Shown here piece by piece: positions 1 to 5,672 of a stretch of 5,672 nt of DNA. The DNA is from Accumulibacter sp. (lineage in GTDB: Bacteria > Pseudomonadota > Gammaproteobacteria > Burkholderiales > Rhodocyclaceae), in assembly GCA_003538495.1 (NCBI GenBank), contig DPSD01000243.1, forward strand, positions 1 to 5,672, in the 5' to 3' direction. Every line of letters starts with the position of its first letter. Within the stretch, counting starts at the first letter, position 1. The notes beneath the pieces are model-generated. The model saw only the letters and a program-made list of their open reading frames with translations. It had not been told where the DNA came from and did no database searches. The translations under genes and the position numbers were made by a program.

Positions 1-1575
1 GGAATCGGTTCCTTCCTCGGCAACTTCTATCTGGCCAAGGTTTCGCTGGGTCTGATCCACGACCTCCGGCGCGCCCTCTTCGACAGCCTGCTGCGCCTGC
101 CGAACGGCTATTTCGACCAGCACAATTCCGGGCATCTGATCTCGCGCATCACCTACGACGTGACCATGGTCACCGGCGCCGCGACCGATGCCATCAAGGT
201 CGTCATCCGGGAAGGGATGACCGTCGTCTTCCTGTTCGGCTATCTGCTGTGGATGAACTGGCAGCTGACGCTGGTGATGGTCGCCATCCTGCCGATCATC
301 GGCCTGATGGTGACCCGCGCCAGCCGCAAGTTTCGCCGGCAAAGCCTGAAGATACAGGCCACCATGGGCGACCTGACACACGTCGCGTCGGAGACCATCC
401 AGGGCTACCGGGTAGTGCGCAGCTTCGGTGGCGAGGATTACGAATCGGCGCGCTTCCGGTCGGCCAGCGAGGAGAATACCGCCAAGCAGTTGCGCATGGT
501 CAGGACCACCGCGACCTACACGCCGGCGCTGCAGCTGGTCACTTTCGCCGGGATGGCGGCCTTGCTGGCACTGGTGCTGCTGCTGCGCGGCGACGCTTCG
601 GCCGGCGACCTGGTCGCTTACATCACCGCCGCCGGCATGCTGCCGAAGCCGATTCGCCAGCTGTCCGAAGTCAGCTCGACGATTCAGAAGGGCCTGGCGG
701 GCGCCGAGAGCATCTTTGCCCAACTCGACGAACCACCGGAGCCAGACCTTGGCAGCTTCGAGATCGATCGGGTCAGCGGTGTGCTGGAAGTCAAGGATCT
801 CTCCTTCAGCTATCCGGGGAACAGCCAACTGGTACTCGACCAGGTCAGCTTCTCGGTCGCGCCGGGACAACTGGTGGCGCTGGTCGGGCGCTCGGGAAGC
901 GGCAAGTCGACGCTGGCCAACCTGATCCCGCGTTTCTACCACCACGACTCGGGCCAGATCCTGATCGACGGCGTCGACGTCGAGCGCTTCACGCTGCGCA
1001 ACCTGCGCCGGCACATGGCTCTGGTGACCCAGCAGGTACTGCTGTTCAATGACAGCGTGGCCCGCAACATCGCCTACGGCGACCTGTGCGGCGCACCGCG
1101 GGAAGAGATCGTAAAAGCCGCCGAAGCCGCATTTGCCAGCGAGTTCATCGACCGCCTGCCGGCGGGCTTCGAGACCATGGTCGGCGAAAATGGCGTGATG
1201 CTGTCGGGTGGGCAACGGCAACGTCTGGCAATTGCCCGCGCCTTGCTGAAGGACGCGCCAATCCTGATTCTCGACGAAGCCACGTCGGCGCTCGACAGCG
1301 AATCGGAACGTCACATCCAGAGCGCTCTGGACCGGGTGATGGCCGGTCGGACGACGCTGGTCATCGCGCACCGCCTGTCGACCATCGAAAAGGCCGACCT
1401 GATCCTGGTCATGGAACAGGGGCGCATTGTCGAACGCGGCAGCCACGCGGAACTGCTGGCCTGCAACGGCCACTATGCGCGCCTGCACGCGATGCAGTTC
1501 AGCGAGCAGGCGGACCTTGCCGACGGCTCCGACGCAGCCGGGGCTGCCGCCCCGGTCAACCCGACTTCGATCTGA
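1..1575 (+). CDS. msbA: Lipid A export ATP-binding/permease protein MsbA (5' end missing)
   Basis: Half-transporter ABC exporter that, as a homodimer in the inner membrane, flips lipid A-core from the cytoplasmic to the periplasmic leaflet using ATP. Frame 1 is open from the first base to a TGA at 1573-1575, giving 524 residues. The first ATG in frame (160) lies inside the conserved SRITYD segment, so it is not the true start. By recalled alignment to E. coli MsbA about 80 N-terminal residues (TM1 and part of TM2) lie outside. Fragment residues ~1-250 are the transmembrane domain, with the conserved REG, WQL and FRR segments. The nucleotide-binding domain follows: Walker A GRSGSGKST (296-304, bases 886-912), Q-loop Gln344, signature LSGGQ (401-405), Walker B ILILDE (421-426), D-loop SALD (429-432), H-loop His457. 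All ATPase motifs are intact. The phrases VGENGV, STIEKAD and the ending HAMQF are MsbA-specific. A ~25-residue Ala/Asp-rich tail after MQF exceeds the E. coli protein. It converges on the minus-strand core operon. Confidence 0.97.
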   Translation, partial: GIGSFLGNFYLAKVSLGLIHDLRRALFDSLLRLPNGYFDQHNSGHLISRITYDVTMVTGAATDAIKVVIREGMTVVFLFGYLLWMNWQLTLVMVAILPIIGLMVTRASRKFRRQSLKIQATMGDLTHVASETIQGYRVVRSFGGEDYESARFRSASEENTAKQLRMVRTTATYTPALQLVTFAGMAALLALVLLLRGDASAGDLVAYITAAGMLPKPIRQLSEVSSTIQKGLAGAESIFAQLDEPPEPDLGSFEIDRVSGVLEVKDLSFSYPGNSQLVLDQVSFSVAPGQLVALVGRSGSGKSTLANLIPRFYHHDSGQILIDGVDVERFTLRNLRRHMALVTQQVLLFNDSVARNIAYGDLCGAPREEIVKAAEAAFASEFIDRLPAGFETMVGENGVMLSGGQRQRLAIARALLKDAPILILDEATSALDSESERHIQSALDRVMAGRTTLVIAHRLSTIEKADLILVMEQGRIVERGSHAELLACNGHYARLHAMQFSEQADLADGSDAAGAAAPVNPTSI

Positions 1576-1579
1576 CCCT

Positions 1580-1624
1580 CCGCCGCAGCCGGCGGCCGGC
1601 GACGAATGCCGGTGCCGCCCGGCA
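1580..1624. terminator. Possible bidirectional terminator region between convergent genes
   Basis: The 54-bp gap between the msbA stop and the stop of the tandem kinase gene holds two perfect 6-bp stem hairpins. The first is CCGCCG (1580-1585), loop CAGC, CGGCGG (1590-1595). The second is TGCCGG (1607-1612), loop TGCCGC, CCGGCA (1619-1624). Position between convergent genes suggests a termination role on one or both strands. Neither hairpin is followed by a real T-run on either strand, so a classical intrinsic terminator is not demonstrated. In DNA this GC-rich, such stems also arise by chance. Confidence 0.3.
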
Positions 1625-1629
1625 ATCGT

Positions 1630-3066
1630 TCACGGCGCCGGTAGCTGCTCGTCGAGCCAGCGATGGAGCGCGCAGTCCGCCGGCCAGTTGCGCAACAGCC
1701 GGGCGCGATCCCGTTTCCAGGCGCGTGCGTGCGCAGCCGGCGTCCGATGCTGCGCGACGGCGTCCAGATCGATCAGCTCGACGCGGTCGCCAGCCCACAG
1801 CAGGTTGGTCGCCTTGAGGTCGCCGTGGCTGATCCGCTGTTCGCACATTGCCCCGAACAGCGCCACGATCGCCCGCGCCTCCGCCGGCGGCGGCGGGCAG
1901 TTGGCCGACAGGTGGACCAGCAGGTTCGGGCCACCGCAAAACTCGCTGATCAGCCAGGCGCGCCGACGCAACGGCCCGACACGTTCTTCGATCAGCGCCA
2001 GCGGCGCCGGCGTGGCGATCCCGAAAAAGCGCAGCCGATGCGCCTCGCGCCAGGAATGCCAGGCGCGGCTCGGACGCCACAGGCGGCCCAGCGCGTGGCG
2101 CAGATCCTTGAGGTTGTAGCGCTTGATCACCAGCGCTCGCCCGCTCACCTCGACGCGCGCCACCGTACACGTAGCGCCGTCCTTCAACAGCGTGCCGGCA
2201 GCCATGGCCCGATCGGGCGAGGCCAGGATCGGCGCCAGCCAGTCGGCTTCCTGGCGAAGCACCGCGCTGAAGCGCCTGCCGCTATGCTCGACCGCGAACA
2301 AGGTGCACTCGCGAACCGTCTTGCCCAGAAAATCGCCCAGCCGCCAGGCCCTGACACGCTCGATCTGCCGGCGCAAGGTAGCCACTTCGGGCAAGCACTG
2401 GCCAGCTGCTTCGCCGTAGGCGGACAGCAGTGCCGCCAGCTGCCGATCCCAGGCGGGCGGCAACTGCGCCAGCAGCACTGCCAGATTGCTGCCGGCTTCC
2501 GATGGCGCCAGCGGCTGCCCGCGCCTGACAACGCGTACCGCATCGCCATCGACGATGAGCAGCTGGCCATCGTGGCGCAGGAAATTGCCCAGGTGAAGAT
2601 CGTCCTGCACCAGCCCGGCCGCGTGCAGCCGGCCGAGCAGGCGCAGCGCTGGCGCCAGCAGAGTCAGCGCATCGGCGTCGCCCGGTGTCCGCCGCGACAG
2701 GCGCGCCCAGGATTCGGCGAGGTTCTCGGCCGGGTCGAGAAACACGGTCAGCAGCGCATGGCCCCCGGCAGCCATCGCCGTCGCCGCGACCAGTTCGGGA
2801 GTCGGCAGTCCGGCCAGCCGAAGCGCCGCCAGACCCGCCGCCTCCTGGTGCCAGTGCTTCTCGCAGCGCCGTCCGATGAACAGCTTGGCGAGCACCCGGT
2901 CGCCAGCGAACTCGCCCTCGCCAACCAGTCGCTTGCCCGGCAGCGCGCGCAGCAGACGATACATCGTCAGTTGGCGGCCGTCGGCGAGGTCTACCCGAAA
3001 CGGCAGCGACGGTTGCCGGCCGGCGGCGCGCAGCGTTCGCGCAACGGTCAGCCCGGGAGCGCTCAT
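1630..3066 (-). CDS. Tandem-kinase LPS core protein (PA5006-like, two kinase-fold domains)
   Basis: A 478-residue cytosolic-looking protein with no signal peptide or membrane segment, made of two kinase-fold halves of the RfaP/RIO-like LPS kinase superfamily. First half (~30-215): candidate Lys61 in VLAKLF, catalytic loop QDDLHLGN (Asp156, Asn161), and metal-binding IVDGD (Asp173). Second half (~290-470): Lys315 in VIKRY, catalytic loop HGDLKATN (Asp416, Asn421), and LIDLD (Asp433). The linker (~216-290) includes a WRLGDFL stretch. From memory the architecture, length and segments such as RPSRAWHSWRE match the P. aeruginosa hypothetical protein PA5006 in the LPS core locus. The likely role is phosphorylation of an LPS core sugar or a related step; the substrate is unknown. 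It is last in the operon, starting 7 bp after the wapP-like stop. No clear Shine-Dalgarno precedes its ATG, so translation may depend on coupling. The ATG is chosen because the N-terminus fits the recalled family start and no better start is visible nearby. Confidence 0.85.
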   Translation of the reverse strand: MSAPGLTVARTLRAAGRQPSLPFRVDLADGRQLTMYRLLRALPGKRLVGEGEFAGDRVLAKLFIGRRCEKHWHQEAAGLAALRLAGLPTPELVAATAMAAGGHALLTVFLDPAENLAESWARLSRRTPGDADALTLLAPALRLLGRLHAAGLVQDDLHLGNFLRHDGQLLIVDGDAVRVVRRGQPLAPSEAGSNLAVLLAQLPPAWDRQLAALLSAYGEAAGQCLPEVATLRRQIERVRAWRLGDFLGKTVRECTLFAVEHSGRRFSAVLRQEADWLAPILASPDRAMAAGTLLKDGATCTVARVEVSGRALVIKRYNLKDLRHALGRLWRPSRAWHSWREAHRLRFFGIATPAPLALIEERVGPLRRRAWLISEFCGGPNLLVHLSANCPPPPAEARAIVALFGAMCEQRISHGDLKATNLLWAGDRVELIDLDAVAQHRTPAAHARAWKRDRARLLRNWPADCALHRWLDEQLPAP

Positions 3067-3073
3067 CGTCGGG

Positions 3074-3841
3074 CTAGTCGCGACCGTCGAAAAAGCCGAC
3101 GATCTTGCCGATGCACTTGCGATCGTCAGCGGTCAGACGCTGGTGCTGCGCGTAATCAAGATAGAACCTCAGTCGCTGGCTGCGCGACAGGTACTCCTTG
3201 CCAAGCTTGTCGAGACAGGCGAGGTCCTTGACCACACGGTAGCCGAGGACCGCGCCCCGGTAATAACTGCCGCTCGGGCAATCGATCAGATAGACCGTCG
3301 GCGAAGTGCCCCGATCGACCAGCAGGTTTCGCCATTTCAGGTCGTTATGCGCAAACCCGGCAGCGTGCATGGTGCGCGTGATGCTGGCGATCTGAGTAGC
3401 CACCTGCCGCAGCCAGCGGCGATCGGACATGCGCGGATCGCTGGCATAGGCGATCTGTGCCAGATCGGTGGTATCGGGGATCTCCTCGGTCACCAACGCG
3501 CCGCGAGTGAAACCGCCGAAACGACGCTCGAGGCCGTAAGCGACCAGCGTCGCCGTCGGAATGCCCCACGCCCGGAAAGCCAGCAGGTTGCGCCATTCGG
3601 CGCGAACCCGTGGGGGCCCCAGCCAGCGCCGCAGGCCGAACCAGCGGCGCTTCATGTTCTTGCCATTGCCACTGTAGCGCTTGACGTAGTAGCGCTTGCC
3701 ACCGACCGCAACGCGCAGGACGCGGCACAGCGAGTCGAGGGCAATCAGCTCGCCGTCGAGCCGGAAGACGCTGCCCATATCGCCGAACACGGTCGCCACT
3801 TCGCTGGCCGCGTATTGCGGACTCAGGCACCACCTCCTCAT
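3074..3841 (-). CDS. wapP: LPS core kinase, WapP/RfaY-like
   Basis: A 255-residue soluble kinase-fold protein of the LPS kinase family, expected to act on the cytoplasmic side and phosphorylate an inner-core heptose (HepII is the usual proposal for WapP/WaaY-type enzymes). Visible features are Lys54 in YYVKRY (ATP-anchoring), the segment RVRAEWRNL (79-87) that probably supplies the alphaC glutamate (Glu82), catalytic loop HNDLKWRN (Asp167, Asn172), and LIDCPSG (Asp187) in the DFG position. The C-terminal RVVKDLACLDK and RLRFYLDY segments resemble P. aeruginosa WapP (PA5008) as I remember it. The ATG overlaps the waaP stop as ATGA (3838-3841), which indicates translational coupling. The N-terminus MRRWCLSPQY fits the recalled family start (Trp and Pro-x-Tyr), which favours this ATG. 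A strong AGGAGGT lies inside codons 2-4 rather than upstream. The stop is TAG. The heptose position phosphorylated cannot be read from sequence, and RfaY is an alternative name. Confidence 0.82.
   Translation of the reverse strand: MRRWCLSPQYAASEVATVFGDMGSVFRLDGELIALDSLCRVLRVAVGGKRYYVKRYSGNGKNMKRRWFGLRRWLGPPRVRAEWRNLLAFRAWGIPTATLVAYGLERRFGGFTRGALVTEEIPDTTDLAQIAYASDPRMSDRRWLRQVATQIASITRTMHAAGFAHNDLKWRNLLVDRGTSPTVYLIDCPSGSYYRGAVLGYRVVKDLACLDKLGKEYLSRSQRLRFYLDYAQHQRLTADDRKCIGKIVGFFDGRD
3830..3838 (-). promoter_or_regulatory. Shine-Dalgarno-like AGGAGGTGG inside the start of the wapP-like gene
   Basis: On the minus strand, codons 2-4 of the wapP-like gene read AGGAGGTGG, a near-perfect anti-16S match lying immediately after the ATG. 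It is 5 nt upstream of an in-frame CTG (codon 6, 3826-3824). It could retain ribosomes at the ATGA junction, serve a rare CTG start, or simply encode Arg-Arg-Trp. The bases upstream of the ATG (GAGATGAC) give only a weak SD. Confidence 0.4.
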
Positions 3842-4662
3842 GTCATCTCGCCCGCCGCGACCTTGCGCTCGAAACGCGCCTGCAAGCGCTGCGTTTCGCG
3901 GGCCAGATACGCGAGCAACGGCGCCTCCTGGCGAATGATCGTCCGCAAGGGGCAGGCAAAATAGGCGCCGAGAAAGCGCAGCAGGTCACGCCGGGTCAGA
4001 CCGATCGCCAGCGCCGAGAAGTGCAGCGCGGCCAGATCCTTGTCGCGCCAGCGCCGCGGCAACCGCACCCTGAGCTGCGCGCGGTGCAGGTCGATCAGCG
4101 ACAGCCTGAGCTGTTCAGCCGTCGGCGGCGGATCGAGGTGCAGCAGGAAGTGGCAAATGTAGAAATCCCGATGGTTGACGCCGCCGGCGTGCATTTGTCG
4201 CGCCGCACGCGCGACGCCGCGAATCAGCGCGCGCTTCAGGCGCACGGCGGGCGGATGTTTCGGCCAATCCTGACAATAATCCTCAAGGCTGACCGTCGGC
4301 GCCAATTCTTCGGTGACGATGAACGAACGCTGCCGTCCAGGATTGCCGCCGCGGATGCCGAAGGCGACGGCGCGCATGGTATCGACGCCCAGTTGGCGCA
4401 GCCGCTCGATGGCCCGCCATTCGTTCTCGGCGCCGAGTACCGGCAGGCGCAGCGAAAGAAGATTCTTGACGATTTCGGCCCAGCCGACGCCACGATGGAT
4501 CTTGACGAAATAGCCACGGCCGGCGATTTCGGTGCGCAAGGTGCGGCGCCCGTCGAGTTCGCGAAAAACCGTACCGGCGAGCGCCTCGACGGCAACGAAG
4601 GGGTCCTGCCCCGCCCACAGGGAGCGAAACGGCTCGGCGAGGAAGACCTGGAGGCCGCTCAT
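3838..4662 (-). CDS. waaP: Lipopolysaccharide core heptose(I) kinase WaaP (RfaP)
   Basis: Cytosolic, membrane-associated sugar kinase that uses ATP to phosphorylate heptose I (O4) of the LPS inner core. The added negative charge supports outer-membrane cross-bridging, and in P. aeruginosa it is tied to completing and exporting LPS. The protein has 274 residues, the normal family length, and aligns almost throughout with recalled E. coli and P. aeruginosa WaaP. Segments seen include EPFRSLWAGQDPF, ELDGRRTLR, Lys54 in YFVKIHRG, VKNLLSLRLPVLGAENEW, TEELAPTVSLEDYC, catalytic loop NHRDFYICHFLLH (Asp166), SLIDLHRAQ (Asp191) and PRRWRDKDLAAL. The position after HRD is Phe where I recall Cys in E. 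coli and P. aeruginosa. The frame stays open upstream to about 5097, but that part is the shadow of waaG. The ATG at 4662 is chosen because the homology begins there and GAAGGAG lies 5 nt upstream. It overlaps the waaG stop and the wapP-like start, each by 4 bp. Confidence 0.97.
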   Translation of the reverse strand: MSGLQVFLAEPFRSLWAGQDPFVAVEALAGTVFRELDGRRTLRTEIAGRGYFVKIHRGVGWAEIVKNLLSLRLPVLGAENEWRAIERLRQLGVDTMRAVAFGIRGGNPGRQRSFIVTEELAPTVSLEDYCQDWPKHPPAVRLKRALIRGVARAARQMHAGGVNHRDFYICHFLLHLDPPPTAEQLRLSLIDLHRAQLRVRLPRRWRDKDLAALHFSALAIGLTRRDLLRFLGAYFACPLRTIIRQEAPLLAYLARETQRLQARFERKVAAGEMT

Positions 4663-5672
4663 CGCCGCTCCTTCAGGATCACGTCGGCCGCACGCTCGGC
4701 GTTGCTGTAGATGTCGGCGTGCTCGGCAAACGCCAGTGCCCCGGCGTGCCAGCGCGCGCGCGCCTGCGGGTCGGCGAGCATTTGCGCCAGCAGCTGATCG
4801 AGGCGCGCCTGCTCGAACGGCTCGGCGACGACCAGGCCAGCGTCGGCTTCGGCGATGTAGTGCGCGTAACCGCAAACCGCCGTGGTCAGTACCGGCAGGC
4901 CGGCGACCACCGCTTCGAGGAGCACCGTGCCGGTGTTCTCGTTGTACGCCGGATGAATCAGCAGGTCGGCGCCGAGCAGGAAGCGCAGGATGTCGCTGCG
5001 ACCGCGCAGGATGCTGACCCGGTTGGCCAGCCCGAGGGTTCGCGCCTGCCCGCGGAAAAGCTTCGGGTCGTCGTCGCCGATGGCGATCAACCGGCAACGG
5101 TCACGCAGCACAGCCGGGAGCGCGGCGATCGCCTTGAGGCTGCGGTCCAGCCCCTTGGTCCTGAATCCGGAACCGATCTGCAGCAGCAGCAGGTCGTCAC
5201 TGGCCAGGGCAAACTCGCGACGAAACTCGGCACGAACGTGCGCGGCGTCGGCCGGCGCGCGCCGGTCGACCGCGATCCCCGGCGGCAACAGATGGAAGCG
5301 CTCGTCCGGAGTGGCGTAGTATTTCTGGAACAGCGTCTGCTGCAGTGGCGAGATCATCAGGATCTCGGTCCTGGCGTGCGCTGCAAAGACCGCCCGCTCG
5401 TAAGCCGAAAAATGACGGTAGCGGCCGGACAGGCGATACAGAGCGCTGCGCAGGTTGCGGGCCTTGTCTTCGAAACAGGGATCGGCGGCGAAATAGACGT
5501 CCAGACCGGGCATCTTGTTGAAACCGACGACCCGATCGGCGTGACGCCTGGCCAGGTCGTCGGCGACCCAGGCGCTGAACCTGGCGTAGCGTCGCTGATT
5601 GGTCAGTGCGCGGACCGGCACCAACACCACCTCGAAACCGTCGGGAACGTCGCCGCGCCATTCCAGCGTGTA
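4659..5672 (-). CDS. waaG: LPS core alpha-1,3-glucosyltransferase WaaG (RfaG; 5' end missing)
   Basis: GT-B fold, family GT4 retaining glycosyltransferase that transfers glucose (or another hexose, depending on species) from a UDP-sugar to heptose II, starting the outer core at the cytoplasmic face of the inner membrane. The frame is open to the window edge. The 337 residues present begin YTLEWRGD, which aligns near Tyr37 of E. coli WaaG, so about 36 N-terminal residues are missing, including the GG-x-QR acceptor-side region. The GTG at 5630 is not the real start. Diagnostic segments are DRVVGFNKMPGLDVYFAAD, YRHFSAYERA, HLLPPGI, QIGSGFRTKGLDRS with the UDP-sugar phosphate-binding Arg/Lys, LLIHPAYNENTG and TTAVCGYAHYIAEA. 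The GT4 E-x7-E motif is intact: fragment Glu245 and Glu253, codons at 4938-4940 and 4914-4916. The first of these matches E. coli Glu281 if there are no gaps. It is the most upstream gene seen in the operon, and its TGA overlaps the waaP ATG. Neighbouring waaC/waaF further upstream would be typical but are not visible. Confidence 0.97.
   Translation of the reverse strand, partial: YTLEWRGDVPDGFEVVLVPVRALTNQRRYARFSAWVADDLARRHADRVVGFNKMPGLDVYFAADPCFEDKARNLRSALYRLSGRYRHFSAYERAVFAAHARTEILMISPLQQTLFQKYYATPDERFHLLPPGIAVDRRAPADAAHVRAEFRREFALASDDLLLLQIGSGFRTKGLDRSLKAIAALPAVLRDRCRLIAIGDDDPKLFRGQARTLGLANRVSILRGRSDILRFLLGADLLIHPAYNENTGTVLLEAVVAGLPVLTTAVCGYAHYIAEADAGLVVAEPFEQARLDQLLAQMLADPQARARWHAGALAFAEHADIYSNAERAADVILKERR
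4668..4674 (-). promoter_or_regulatory. Ribosome binding site of waaP
   Basis: The minus strand reads GAAGGAG, then CGGCG, then ATG (4662). This is a strong Shine-Dalgarno with a 5-nt spacer, inside the last codons of waaG. It fixes the waaP start and rejects the longer upstream open frame. Confidence 0.8.

Noticed and set aside
160..162. ATG at 160 as the start of msbA
   Set aside because: It sits within the conserved SRITYD region. The frame is open and homologous back to base 1, so the gene simply begins outside the window.
249..1052. Other-frame ORFs over msbA (for example 249-1052 and 428-925)
   Set aside because: They are Arg/Gly/Ala-rich shadows of a gene whose frame carries every ABC transporter motif.
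1663..3231. 522-codon open frame on the + strand
   Set aside because: It lies antisense to the tandem kinase gene. The translation is Arg/Gln/Pro-rich with no recognisable domain, as expected for a shadow frame in GC-rich DNA. The minus-strand frame has clear kinase motifs.
2876..3964. 362-codon open frame on the + strand
   Set aside because: It is antisense to the wapP-like gene, spanning its ends and parts of its neighbours. It has no domain or family signal.
4021..4710. 229-codon open frame on the + strand
   Set aside because: It is antisense to waaP, which is unambiguous from end to end. The translation is low-complexity shadow sequence.
4663..5097. Upstream extension of the waaP frame (start at 5097)
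   Set aside because: The extension is Arg/Pro/Ala-rich shadow sequence inside waaG. WaaP homology begins at the ATG at 4662, which has its own strong Shine-Dalgarno.
5628..5630. GTG at 5630 as the start of waaG
   Set aside because: The 14 codons beyond it to the window edge still align with WaaG (YTLEWRGD and on), so the true start lies outside.

Overview
The window looks like chromosomal DNA from a GC-rich Gram-negative proteobacterium. Base composition is roughly two-thirds GC by eye, and long spurious antisense reading frames are common. Every gene belongs to lipopolysaccharide (LPS) core assembly or export. The gene set and order (waaG, waaP, a WapP-like kinase, a two-domain kinase) resemble the Pseudomonas aeruginosa core locus, and the proteins also resemble the E. 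coli ones. A betaproteobacterium (Rhodocyclales/Accumulibacter-like) or a gammaproteobacterium would both fit. The lineage is inference; no marker gene is present.

Layout: bases 1-1575 (+) hold the 3' part of msbA, the inner-membrane ABC flippase for lipid A-core. A 54-bp convergent gap follows, containing two small GC-rich hairpins. The rest is one tightly packed minus-strand operon, read from right to left: waaG (3' part, runs off the right edge), waaP, a wapP-like kinase, and a tandem-kinase protein of 478 residues. waaG/waaP and waaP/wapP each overlap by 4 bp (ATGA), and only 7 bp separate wapP from the last gene. These genes are probably co-transcribed and translationally coupled from a promoter outside the window.

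Functional reading: WaaG adds the first outer-core glucose to HepII. WaaP phosphorylates HepI. The two downstream genes contribute three more kinase-fold domains, all with recognisable catalytic Asp/Asn residues. That gives four kinase domains in three consecutive genes, next to the flippase that exports the finished lipid A-core. The cluster is mostly recognisable. The least understood part is the tandem kinase, whose substrate I cannot assign from sequence. I saw no RNA genes, mobile elements, CRISPR arrays or notable direct repeats.
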